From positions 1 through 15,655 of the forward strand of contig CAJPIO010000008.1 of assembly GCA_905365145.1 (NCBI GenBank): a stretch of 15,655 nucleotides of DNA, read 5' to 3'. Source of the stretch: Candidatus Saccharimonadota bacterium (GTDB lineage: Bacteria; Patescibacteriota; Saccharimonadia; Saccharimonadales; Saccharimonadaceae). The first letter of the stretch is position 1, and every line of letters starts with the position of its first letter. The translations under genes were made by a program, and so were the position numbers. The notes beneath the pieces are model-generated. The model was not told the origin of the DNA, did no database searches, and was given only the letters and a program-made list of their open reading frames with translations. Positions 7,306-14,219 of the stretch are shown here, in pieces.

Positions 7306-8939
7306 CCTTATTCGAGCAGATTTTGACAGCGCGAGGCCTGACGACGCGGGCAGCGCGTGAGGCTTTTTTGCATCCGGATTATGCGGCAGTGAAACATGAT
7401 CCGTTTTTGCTGCCGGACATGGAGAAGGCGGTGGCGCGGTTGAAGCGGGCCCGAGAACGGGACGAAAAAATTGTCATTTATGGTGATTATGATATTGATG
7501 GGCTTAGCGCCACGGCGCTGCTGCTGGATGCCTTTGGTAAGTTTGGTTTTGAGGACGTCGATGCTTTCATTCCGAACCGGTTTGTCGAGGGCTATGGTAT
7601 GACTATGGGTGCGGTGGACAAGGTGCGCGACATGGGCGCGGATTTGATCGTGACGGTGGATACCGGTAGTTTGTGCCATGCGGAGATTGCGTATGCCGCT
7701 AGCTTGGGGATTGATACGGTGGTGACGGATCACCATAATGTCGCCGAGACTCCACCTCCGAGCGTGGCAGCGGTGAATCCGAAATTTCCGGGACATACTT
7801 ATCCGTTTCGTGATTTGTGCGGTGCGGGCGTGGCGTTCAAGCTGGTGCAGGCACTGCAGACTGAACTGGATGGGTTGCCTGAAGGCTATGAAAAATGGCT
7901 GCTGGATTTGGTGGCGCTAGGGACGGTGTGCGATATCGTGACGTTGGCGGATGAAAATCGAGCAAATGTCTATTGGGGTCTGGAGGTGTTGAAAAAACAA
8001 CAACGCCCAGGTTTGAAGGCCTTGATGGCGGTGGCGGGTATTGATCCGGAGCAGGTTAATGCTAGGCATTTGGGGTTCGGCTTGGGGCCGCGGATGAATG
8101 CAGCGGGTCGGCTGGAGACGGCGCAGCACGCGCTGGATATGTTGGTGGCACGCGATGGACTGGCGGCGCTAGAGGCAAGCGAGAAGTTGGAGGAATTAAA
8201 TACTAAGCGGCGTAGCATTCAGGACGCAATTTTTGAGGAAGCGTGTATGCAAGCCGAGAAGCTGGCGAATGACCGGGTGCTGGTGGTCAGTAGTGGCGGT
8301 TGGAATCACGGCGTCATCGGCATTGTGGCGTCGAAACTGGTGGAGAAATATAAAAAGCCGGTGTTTATCATTGGCGAGCGCGGTGAGGAAGCGACTGGTT
8401 CGGCGCGCAGTTTTGGTGATTTTTCAGCGGCCGATGCCGTGCGGGCGGCGGATGACATTATTATCAAAGGCGGCGGACACGGAGCGGCGGCGGGTGTGAC
8501 GCTGGAGACTGAAAAGATTGGTGATTTTCGGAGGCGGGTGAATGAGTTTTATGATTCGCTGCAATTAACAAATCAAGAGCGATATTTGTTGCCGCGGGCT
8601 GATGTGGAAATCGGCGATTTTTCGGAAATCACTGAAGAATTGATAGAAAATTTGGCGAAAATGGAGCCATTTGGCAATGGTAATCCCGAACCAGTGCTAA
8701 AAATTACCAGGGTATCAGTTTTGAGCATGCGACGAATGGGCGCGGACGGGCAACACGTTAAATTAGCGCTGCGTGATAAAAATAGTAAAGTGTTGCAGGT
8801 GCTGGCATTTAACGCGCCAGAGGAATTCTTCCGCGAGCCAGGCGACGAGGTGGTGGCGTGGTTCCAGCCAACCATTAATGAATGGCAGGGAGTGCGGACG
8901 GTCGAGGGACGGCTGCTGCATATTATTTTGCTGGATTGA
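7302..8939 (+). CDS. recJ: Single-stranded-DNA-specific 5'-3' exonuclease RecJ
   Basis: Degrades single-stranded DNA 5' to 3' in recombination and mismatch or base-excision repair. DHH-family motifs are in order: GDYDIDG (61-67) with the metal-binding aspartates, VDTGS (119-123, where many RecJs have VDNG), VTDHHN with the Asp143-His144-His145 that names the family, and GTVCDIV near 207. The DHHA1 domain shows GGWNHGVIGIVASKL and the GGGHGAAAG motif (390-398). The C-terminal part from MEPFGNGNPEP is the OB-type nucleic-acid-binding domain. All residues expected for activity are present; 545 residues is near the usual 560-580. The start overlaps the upstream winged-helix gene by four bases and has only a weak ribosome-binding site of its own, so it depends on coupling. 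Confidence 0.96.
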   Translation: MTLFEQILTARGLTTRAAREAFLHPDYAAVKHDPFLLPDMEKAVARLKRARERDEKIVIYGDYDIDGLSATALLLDAFGKFGFEDVDAFIPNRFVEGYGMTMGAVDKVRDMGADLIVTVDTGSLCHAEIAYAASLGIDTVVTDHHNVAETPPPSVAAVNPKFPGHTYPFRDLCGAGVAFKLVQALQTELDGLPEGYEKWLLDLVALGTVCDIVTLADENRANVYWGLEVLKKQQRPGLKALMAVAGIDPEQVNARHLGFGLGPRMNAAGRLETAQHALDMLVARDGLAALEASEKLEELNTKRRSIQDAIFEEACMQAEKLANDRVLVVSSGGWNHGVIGIVASKLVEKYKKPVFIIGERGEEATGSARSFGDFSAADAVRAADDIIIKGGGHGAAAGVTLETEKIGDFRRRVNEFYDSLQLTNQERYLLPRADVEIGDFSEITEELIENLAKMEPFGNGNPEPVLKITRVSVLSMRRMGADGQHVKLALRDKNSKVLQVLAFNAPEEFFREPGDEVVAWFQPTINEWQGVRTVEGRLLHIILLD

Positions 8940-8971
8940 TACTTGGCTGGGTAAAATTTTGCTTGTCTGCT

Positions 8972-9000
8972 TTGCAAAAGTATTCCTCATCTGATATAAT
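8972..9000 (+). promoter_or_regulatory. rpsU promoter with extended -10, very short leader
   Basis: TTGCAA (8972-8977), 17 bases, TGA-TATAAT (-10 at 8995-9000, 6/6 match with extended TGn). The expected start is near 9007, about 4 bases before the ATG at 9011, leaving no room for a Shine-Dalgarno. This is the best-matching promoter of the window, as expected for a ribosomal-protein gene. Confidence 0.65.
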
Positions 9001-9010
9001 GCATAACGAT

Positions 9011-9226
9011 ATGGTACGAGTTACACGTAAAGACGAGAAAGAGGCGAATGAAAACGTTCTTCGCCGTTTCAACCGCCGGCTTTTGCAAAGCGGCGTGATG
9101 CAGAAAGCCAGAGTGTCAATGCGCTTTGAAAAACCGATTAGCAAAACAGTACGGCGCAGCAGGGCAATTGTTCGCCGTATGCGCAAGGCGGAAAAGACGC
9201 AGAAGTTGCGTTTGGGAGTTCGCTAG
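9011..9226 (+). CDS. rpsU: 30S ribosomal protein S21
   Basis: A 71-residue, very basic protein. It reads MVRVTRKDEKEANENVLRRF at the start, then FNRRLLQSGVM and the arginine-rich tail, matching the S21 pattern of a short N-terminal strand, two helices (with the typical LRRF-x-R) and a basic C-terminus that contacts the 16S 3' end. The frame is open upstream to 8882, inside recJ, but the promoter -10 covers 8995-9000, so the ATG at 9011 is the start (another ATG at 8999 overlaps the -10). It is followed after 3 bases by yqeY, a gene pair conserved in many bacteria. Confidence 0.92.
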   Translation: MVRVTRKDEKEANENVLRRFNRRLLQSGVMQKARVSMRFEKPISKTVRRSRAIVRRMRKAEKTQKLRLGVR

Positions 9227-9229
9227 CTA

Positions 9230-9682
9230 ATGGCGCTGAAGGCGCGAATTAAAGATGAAATGAAAGCCGCTTTACTTAGCGGCGATCGTTTTGTTGGCGA
9301 GACGCTGCGTAATCTGACGGCAGCAATTCTGGATGAAGAGGTTAAGCTAGGCAAGCGCGATGAAGGTCTGAGCGATGAAGAAATCGAAAAAGTCGTTGCC
9401 CGCGAAGTCAAAAAACGCAACGAATCGGCTAAAATCTACCGCGATAACAACCGTCCAGATTTGGCCGAACCAGAAGAGCGGGAAATTGAGATTCTGCAGG
9501 CATATTTGCCGAAACAGCTAGATGAAACTGAGCTGACGGCGATTATCGAGGCGAAAATAGCCGAACTTAGCGTAAGTGGGCCGCAGGCAATGGGCCAGGT
9601 TATTGGCGCAGTTAAAAAGCAAGTTGGCAACGCGGCGGATGGTGCAGCGATTGCTCGTATTGTAAAACAAAAGTTGAATTAA
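9230..9682 (+). CDS. yqeY: YqeY/GatB-like domain protein
   Basis: A 150-residue cytosolic protein, the normal size of the YqeY family. Visible family features are the N-terminal LKARIKDEMKAALLSGD with the following ETLRNLTAAI, the block RDEGLSDEEIEKVVAREVKK, and the C-terminal IEILQAYLPKQLDETEL followed by GPQAMGQVIGAVKKQ, matching the usual MGxVMxxLKxK pattern. The C-terminal part resembles the tail domain of GatB, which binds tRNA in the amidotransferase; the precise role of stand-alone YqeY is not settled. Its ATG lies 3 bases after the rpsU stop with no strong ribosome-binding site of its own, so it is read on the rpsU transcript and probably coupled to it. Confidence 0.93.
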   Translation: MALKARIKDEMKAALLSGDRFVGETLRNLTAAILDEEVKLGKRDEGLSDEEIEKVVAREVKKRNESAKIYRDNNRPDLAEPEEREIEILQAYLPKQLDETELTAIIEAKIAELSVSGPQAMGQVIGAVKKQVGNAADGAAIARIVKQKLN

Positions 9683-9697
9683 CAGAAAGAAGGTATC

Positions 9698-10243
9698 ATG
9701 ATTGTATTTTTTGGCCCGGCTGGAGCAGGTAAAAGTGTCCAAGGGCAAATGCTGGCAGCGCGTAATGGCTGGCGCTGGTTGAGCGCGGGCCAGCTGCTGC
9801 GCGACACGCGCGATCCTGAGCTATTTGCGCAGATGCGGACTGGCGGCTTGGTTGATCCAGAAAAGGTGAATAAACTAATCGGTGAAGCGTTAGACCGAGC
9901 CAAAGATATCGATCGTGTGGTGCTAGACGGTTATCCGCGGCAATTAGCACAAGCAAAATGGTTGATTGAGCATCGTCCTGAGCATGGCCGGGATGTTGCG
10001 TTGGTGATTGTCTTGGAGGTGCCGCGTGCTGAGTTACTGCACCGCCTGAAGGTACGCGGCCGTATCGACGATACTCCCGAGGTGATTGATGAGCGCTTAC
10101 GGATTTATCGGCACGAGATGTATCCAGTGCTTGATTATTTGACAGAGCATGGAGTTAATATTGCGCATCTCGACGGAACAGGTACGGTTGGGCAGGTTCA
10201 CGATCGGATTATGGAGGAGCTGCAAGCATGCAGGATCGTTTAA
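9698..10243 (+). CDS. adk: Adenylate kinase, short-LID type
   Basis: Interconverts AMP + ATP and two ADP in the cytosol. P-loop GPAGAGKS (residues 6-13); AMP-site LSAGQLLRD (28-36, where STGDLLR is usual); DGYPR (77-81); and RGRIDD followed by ERLRIY (120-137), which supplies catalytic arginines. The long LID insertion with its zinc-type cysteines is absent: the chain goes directly from LKVR to GRIDD, so this is the short form, as in UMP/CMP and cytosolic short adenylate kinases; nucleoside specificity could differ from that of a long-form Adk. Length 181. AGAAAGAAGG before the ATG is a good ribosome-binding site. It follows yqeY by 15 bases and overlaps map by 16 bases. Confidence 0.9.
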   Translation: MIVFFGPAGAGKSVQGQMLAARNGWRWLSAGQLLRDTRDPELFAQMRTGGLVDPEKVNKLIGEALDRAKDIDRVVLDGYPRQLAQAKWLIEHRPEHGRDVALVIVLEVPRAELLHRLKVRGRIDDTPEVIDERLRIYRHEMYPVLDYLTEHGVNIAHLDGTGTVGQVHDRIMEELQACRIV

Positions 10244-10998
10244 TTACTGGCGAGAAAACTCCTGAGCAAATTCAGGCTATGCGCGATGGCGGCAAGAAAT
10301 TAGCGCAGATTTTCCAGGATATTCGCGATTATATTCATGCTGGTATGAGCGAGAAAGATATTGATGCGTTCGTTGACGGCAAGATAAAAGAATATGGCGC
10401 TTCGGCGACTTACAAAACAGATGAGGTGAACTTCCCGGGGGTTATTTGTATCAGTACTAACGACGAAATCGTGCATAGTCCGGCGAGCGATTATATCTTT
10501 CAAAAGGGCGATGTGGTGAGTTTTGACTTGGTGATTACTTATAAAGATATGAAGACAGATAGCGCTTTCACGATGGTGGTTGACGATAAGCCGAAAGGTG
10601 CAGTCAAACACCTGTTAACGACCACCGAGAGAAGTTTGTATGCCGGGATTGATGCAATTAAAGGCGATGTTCGTACTGGCGACATCGCAGCTGCGATTGA
10701 AAAAGTTTTGAAAGATGGCAAATTAGGAATTATCCGTGAATTAGTTGGGCACGGTGTCGGTTTGAAAATGCATATGTCGCCAGATGTGCCGAACTACGGC
10801 CGCAAACACACTGGCGTACTGCTACACCCGGGCGATACGATTGCTATCGAACCGATGGCGACGCTGGGCGGCGAGAAAATTGTTACTGATAAAGATGACG
10901 GTTGGACGATTCGTACGCGCGATGGTAGTTTGGCTGCACACTTTGAACACACAGTTTTGATTACCGAAAACGGCGCTGAAATTATTACGCAGTTGTAA
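10228..10998 (+). CDS. map: Methionine aminopeptidase, type I
   Basis: Removes the initiator Met from nascent proteins after deformylation. All five metal ligands can be placed: Asp100, Asp111, His175, Glu208 and Glu240, with spacing nearly the same as in E. coli (97, 108, 171, 204, 235). The substrate-site histidines are also present, His83 in NDEIVHSPA and His182 in KMHMSP. No N-terminal zinc-finger or linker extension is seen, so it is the minimal type Ia form, 256 residues. The ATG at 10228 lies 16 bases inside adk and is preceded by GGAGGAG at 10213-10219, a strong site placed within the adk coding sequence. The adk-map order is common in bacteria, there usually beside ribosomal-protein genes. 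With fmt and def in this window it completes the N-terminal Met pathway. Confidence 0.96.
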   Translation: MQDRLITGEKTPEQIQAMRDGGKKLAQIFQDIRDYIHAGMSEKDIDAFVDGKIKEYGASATYKTDEVNFPGVICISTNDEIVHSPASDYIFQKGDVVSFDLVITYKDMKTDSAFTMVVDDKPKGAVKHLLTTTERSLYAGIDAIKGDVRTGDIAAAIEKVLKDGKLGIIRELVGHGVGLKMHMSPDVPNYGRKHTGVLLHPGDTIAIEPMATLGGEKIVTDKDDGWTIRTRDGSLAAHFEHTVLITENGAEIITQL

Positions 10999-11023
10999 AT
11001 AACTATACGGGTTATGCTATAAT
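10993..11023 (+). promoter_or_regulatory. ftsA promoter with extended -10, probably leaderless
   Basis: TGC-TATAAT (-10 at 11018-11023), extended and 6/6; the -35 is weak (TTGTAA at 10993-10998, 19-base spacing). The ATG at 11032 is 8 bases past the hexamer, so the leader would be 0-2 bases. A short inverted repeat (ATAAC 10999-11003, GTTAT 11011-11015) sits in the spacer. Confidence 0.6.
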
Positions 11024-11031
11024 ATCCCTAT

Positions 11032-12258
11032 ATGCAAGAACAATCTCGATATGCAGTTGGTATAGATGTCGGAACTACGATGATTCGGTGCGTGGTCGGG
11101 CATGTAGATACGACGACTGGCACGCCGACAATCGTTGGCGTTGGCGAATACCCGAACAGCGGTATGCGCAAAGGCTCGGTCTCGAACCTGAACGGACCGT
11201 CCGAGGCGATCGATAAGGCTTTGGGCGATGCTGAGCGAATGAGCGGCTACCAAGTCAATGATGCGACTGTTAGTATAAATGGTTCGCACATTATGAGTAC
11301 GCGTACTGACGGTATGATTGCCGTTGGTATGGCTGACCACGAAGTTAACGAAGACGATCTTTATCGCATAGAAGATGTTGCAACGACTGGCAAAGTGCCA
11401 GCTAACCGCAAAATATTGAAGGTCGTACCGTTTAGCTACACGATTGATGGGCAGGGCGGAGTTAAGAACCCGCTAGGTATGACGGGCACGCGTCTCGAGA
11501 TTAGCGCTAATGTGGTGTCGGCGATGGCGCCGTATGTAGTAAATCTCGAAAAGGCGGTTGAGGGCGCTACTGTGCGGCCGAATGACGTGGTACCGTCGGT
11601 AATGGCAGCAGCTAAGGCTGTACTAGACGATTCTCAGATGGAAAATGGCGTGGCGGTGATCGATCTCGGCGGGGCGACTACTGGCGTAGCAATCTATGAA
11701 GAGGGTGATCTGCAATATATTGGCGTGGTACCGTATGGCGGCATTAATATAACGAACGACTTGGCGATTGGACTGAAAATTGATCCAGAAATAGCTGAAG
11801 AAGTAAAGCTAAAACATGCATCGGCTACTAACCGCAACAAATCTAGCAAAGTTTCGATTAAACATGATGGCGAGAGTCTAGAATTTGATATTGCCGATAT
11901 TGATGAAATTGTTGAGGCGCGGTTAGAAGAGATTTTTGAAGCGGTTAACAAAGAATTGAAGAAAGCTGGTCGTGCCGGACGCCTGCCGAGCGGTGCTGTT
12001 CTAACAGGCGGGACGGCTAACATGAAAGGTATCGTTGAATTTGCCAAAGCCCAGCTCGGCGTAGCTGTTCGTAAAGGTAAAGCTAAGGGTTATGGCGGCG
12101 TGGTCGATAATGTTGATAAACCTGAATTCGCGGCGGCAATTGGCTTAATGCTGGTTGATATTAATCCTGACGGCTATCATAGTGCTGCGGTTGATTCTAG
12201 CAAGTCGGGCAGTAAAGGCGGGCTTTTCCGTTCGCTATTTAACAGGTTTCGGCCATAG
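11032..12258 (+). CDS. ftsA: Cell division protein FtsA
   Basis: Actin-like ATPase that ties FtsZ filaments to the membrane at the division site. The ATPase motifs are visible: phosphate-1 GIDVGTTMIRCVVG (about 10-23), phosphate-2 VIDLGGATTGVAI (about 208-220), and the adenosine motif VLTGGTANMKG (about 323-333). The 1C subdomain lies between about 80 and 165. The last 14 residues (GGLFRSLFNRFRP) form the expected amphipathic membrane-targeting helix after a Ser/Gly/Lys-rich linker, so membrane attachment looks intact. At 408 residues the length is typical. The start at ATG 11032 gives the normal N-terminus and no Shine-Dalgarno is present, in line with a leaderless mRNA. ftsZ follows after 48 bases. 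Confidence 0.96.
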   Translation: MQEQSRYAVGIDVGTTMIRCVVGHVDTTTGTPTIVGVGEYPNSGMRKGSVSNLNGPSEAIDKALGDAERMSGYQVNDATVSINGSHIMSTRTDGMIAVGMADHEVNEDDLYRIEDVATTGKVPANRKILKVVPFSYTIDGQGGVKNPLGMTGTRLEISANVVSAMAPYVVNLEKAVEGATVRPNDVVPSVMAAAKAVLDDSQMENGVAVIDLGGATTGVAIYEEGDLQYIGVVPYGGINITNDLAIGLKIDPEIAEEVKLKHASATNRNKSSKVSIKHDGESLEFDIADIDEIVEARLEEIFEAVNKELKKAGRAGRLPSGAVLTGGTANMKGIVEFAKAQLGVAVRKGKAKGYGGVVDNVDKPEFAAAIGLMLVDINPDGYHSAAVDSSKSGSKGGLFRSLFNRFRP

Positions 12259-12268
12259 GTGATATACT
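12239..12268 (+). promoter_or_regulatory. ftsZ promoter with extended -10
   Basis: TTAACA (12239-12244, 5/6), 18 bases, TGA-TATACT (-10 at 12263-12268). Transcription would start near 12275, giving a leader of about 32 bases with the Shine-Dalgarno AAGGAG (12296-12301), 5 bases before the ATG at 12307. ftsZ can thus be expressed apart from ftsA. Confidence 0.5.
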
Positions 12269-12306
12269 AGAAATAAGATCCAGAGAATAAGGGGTAAGGA
12301 GTTGTA

Positions 12307-13509
12307 ATGCCAGAGGTAAAACCGAGCGAAATCCAAACATTCGCAAGCATCAAAGTCGTTGGCGTCGGCGGCGCCGGCGGTTCGGCGGTTAACCGTATGA
12401 AAGACGCAGGGCTAAATGGCGTCCAGTTTATAGCTATGAATACAGACGCGCAGGCTTTGCATAATTCAAAAGCCGATGTCAAAATTCACTTGGGCCATAA
12501 TACAACGAATGGTTTGGGAGCCGGGGCCGATCCAGCCGTTGGTGAAGCAGCAGCCCGCGAGTCGATTGATGAAATTCGCGAATCGCTAGAGGGAGCTGAT
12601 ATGGTGTTTGTGACGATTGGTGCTGGTGGTGGAACTGGCTCGGGAGCGGGTCATGTGGTAGCTGAAGTAGCGCGCGATCTCGGTATTTTGACTGTTGGCG
12701 TGGCTACCAAGCCGTTTAGCTTCGAAGGCGAAAAGCGCCGGGCTAATGCTGAGTGGGCGATTGCTCAGTTGGGCCGGCAAGTCGATACGCTAATTTCTAT
12801 CCCGAATGATCGGCTGCTGCAGACTATTGATCGTCGAACGCCACTGCTTGAGACTTTCAAGATTGCCGATGATGTACTGCGCCAAGGTGTGCAGGGTATT
12901 TCAGAGCTGATAACTGAGCATGGTTTGATTAATCTCGACTTTGCCGATGTCAAAGCCATCATGAGTAATGCTGGATCAGCGTTAATGGGTATCGGCCGGG
13001 CTAGTGGTGAAGGCCGGGCGGCACAGGCGGCACAGCAAGCAATTGAATCGCCACTGATTGAAGTATCGATTGATGGTGCTAAGGGCGTACTCTTTAACGT
13101 TACTGGCGGCTACGATATGAGTATGGCGGAAATTCAAGAAGCTGCTGAGATCATTACGAGTGCTGTTAGCCCAGATGCTAATATTATATTCGGCGCCACA
13201 TTGAAGCCGGAATTAGAAGACGAGTTAATTATCACCGTGATCGCGACTGGCTTTGATAATGCGTACTATCAGCAGCAGGCAGAGGAATTAACGGCGCCAG
13301 CAGAACAAGCGCCAGCTGTTCAAACGCAATCAATTAGCGAAGCTGTAGATGACATTGATATGGACTTGTCGCATCAGTCGGCAGCAGCACAATTTGCTAG
13401 CGAGGATACAGCAGATATATGGGGCAGTTCGGTTGATGAGGATGACGAAGATGATACGCCAGCCTTTTTGCGGCGTCGCCGAAAAAATAAGCACAACGAC
13501 GAGGAATAG
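12307..13509 (+). CDS. ftsZ: Cell division protein FtsZ
   Basis: Tubulin-like GTPase forming the cytokinetic Z ring. N-terminal nucleotide-binding VVGVGGAGGSAVNRM (17-31); signature loop GAGGGTGSGAG (105-115); RRANAEWA helix and NDRLL; T7 synergy loop NLDFADVKAIM (209-219), with the aspartate that completes the neighbour's GTP site; and a conserved C-terminal peptide DTPAFLRRRRKN near 383-393 that binds FtsA. The signature loop has Ser at position 112 where FtsZ usually has Thr (GGGTGTG), matching the tubulin form, and GH in place of the usual AP after it. An acidic, Gln-rich linker (about 325-380) separates core and tail, and eight residues follow the tail peptide. Length 400. Strong Shine-Dalgarno AAGGAG and its own promoter. 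Confidence 0.97.
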   Translation: MPEVKPSEIQTFASIKVVGVGGAGGSAVNRMKDAGLNGVQFIAMNTDAQALHNSKADVKIHLGHNTTNGLGAGADPAVGEAAARESIDEIRESLEGADMVFVTIGAGGGTGSGAGHVVAEVARDLGILTVGVATKPFSFEGEKRRANAEWAIAQLGRQVDTLISIPNDRLLQTIDRRTPLLETFKIADDVLRQGVQGISELITEHGLINLDFADVKAIMSNAGSALMGIGRASGEGRAAQAAQQAIESPLIEVSIDGAKGVLFNVTGGYDMSMAEIQEAAEIITSAVSPDANIIFGATLKPELEDELIITVIATGFDNAYYQQQAEELTAPAEQAPAVQTQSISEAVDDIDMDLSHQSAAAQFASEDTADIWGSSVDEDDEDDTPAFLRRRRKNKHNDEE

Positions 13510-13962
13510 ATGAAGGGTATCAAGATTGGCAACAGCCGCGTGCTAGAGTCGAGAGAGTCGGCTGACGGTATTACTATTCGCCGCCGCCGCGAGACCCCTG
13601 ATGGCAAGCGTTTTACGACGTATGAGCGAATCGAACGTCCGAATTTGGCAGTTATTAAATCTAGTGGAGCTCGCGAATTGTTTGAGCGGGCAAAGTTAGC
13701 CAATTCTATCCGCCGTTCAGTTGGTAAGTTCTTCAAATCGGAAGTTGAACTGGAGGAAATAATCGATGCCGTGGAAGACCGCGCGCATAGCTTGGGCGAG
13801 AGCGAAATTGAATCTCGTTTGATTGGCGAGTTTGTACTTGACGAGCTAGCAAAACGTAACGAAGTCGCATATGTGCGCTTCGCCAGCGTATTTCAAAAGT
13901 TCAAAACTCTAGATGATTTCGTCAAAATATTAGAGCAGCGCCGCCAGAAAGGGCAGGAATAA
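13510..13962 (+). CDS. nrdR: NrdR-like ATP-cone protein lacking the zinc-ribbon cysteines
   Basis: NrdR represses ribonucleotide reductase genes, using an N-terminal zinc ribbon for DNA binding and an ATP-cone for sensing ATP/dATP. The match here is clear: SRVLESRESADG, the run IRRRRE, RFTTYERIERPNLAVIKSSG, the ATP-cone from about 46 to 135, and VAYVRFASVFQKF near the end. The four zinc cysteines are missing: the first CxxC position reads GIKI (residues 3-6), and the second pair, normally RECxxCGxRF, reads RETPDGKRF with one residue fewer. The reading frame is otherwise normal and the rest well conserved, so this looks like a natural variant and not an error. It may bind DNA without zinc, or only sense nucleotides. 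The ATG follows the ftsZ stop TAG directly and lies in the same frame; GAGGA inside ftsZ is its ribosome-binding site. Confidence 0.87.
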   Translation: MKGIKIGNSRVLESRESADGITIRRRRETPDGKRFTTYERIERPNLAVIKSSGARELFERAKLANSIRRSVGKFFKSEVELEEIIDAVEDRAHSLGESEIESRLIGEFVLDELAKRNEVAYVRFASVFQKFKTLDDFVKILEQRRQKGQE

Positions 13963-14219
13963 TGCGAGTAGTCGTGGTGTATCGGGCGGAAAGCGATTAC
14001 GCGCGCCGAGTTATAGATTTTTTGCATGACTTTAATCGGCAGACAGGGCGCACGATTGAGGAAATTGACCCAGATTCGGCTGAGGGCAGTGATTTTTGCC
14101 GGACGTACGATATCGTTGAGTATCCGACGATTATCGCCTTGAGCGCTGATAGCCAGATGCAAAATATGTGGCGCGGGCTGCCGCTGCCAACGATTAGCGA
14201 GGTAAGTTTTTATGTTTGA
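13962..14219 (+). CDS. Small thioredoxin-fold protein without a CxxC active site
   Basis: An 85-residue protein whose order suggests a thioredoxin/glutaredoxin fold: strand MRVVVVYRAE, helix SDYARRVIDFLHDF, strand TIEEIDPD, helix EGSDFCRTYDIVE, the turn YPTIIAL with the expected cis-proline (Pro55), then a strand and WRGLP (Trp70). The active-site CxxC, normally after the first strand, is replaced by AESD; the only Cys is Cys46 in the second helix. It is thus unlikely to be a classical disulfide oxidoreductase and may be a binding or assembly partner. No signal peptide is present. Its ATG shares a base with the NrdR stop (TAATG) and its end overlaps the VKOR gene by 8 bases, so it is made together with that membrane enzyme. 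The fold is inferred by eye only. Confidence 0.75.
   Translation: MRVVVVYRAESDYARRVIDFLHDFNRQTGRTIEEIDPDSAEGSDFCRTYDIVEYPTIIALSADSQMQNMWRGLPLPTISEVSFYV

Noticed and set aside
7303..8939. Possible UGA recoding to Gly, as in some CPR lineages
   Set aside because: No in-frame TGA interrupts any recognised gene, and TGA ends recJ and the winged-helix protein at the family's expected C-terminus.
8955..8980. Hairpin TTTTGC/GCAAAA after recJ as a terminator
   Set aside because: Only about 6 weak base pairs with an 11-base loop and no T run; it overlaps the rpsU -35.
8882..9226. Longer 114-residue start for S21
   Set aside because: It would begin inside recJ, and the extended -10 promoter at 8992-9000 lies within the extra part; the ATG at 9011 gives the family's usual length.
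10999..11015. Inverted repeat ATAAC/GTTAT in the ftsA promoter as an operator
   Set aside because: Five-base arms with a seven-base loop are expected by chance in A+T-rich promoters; no second copy was found elsewhere.
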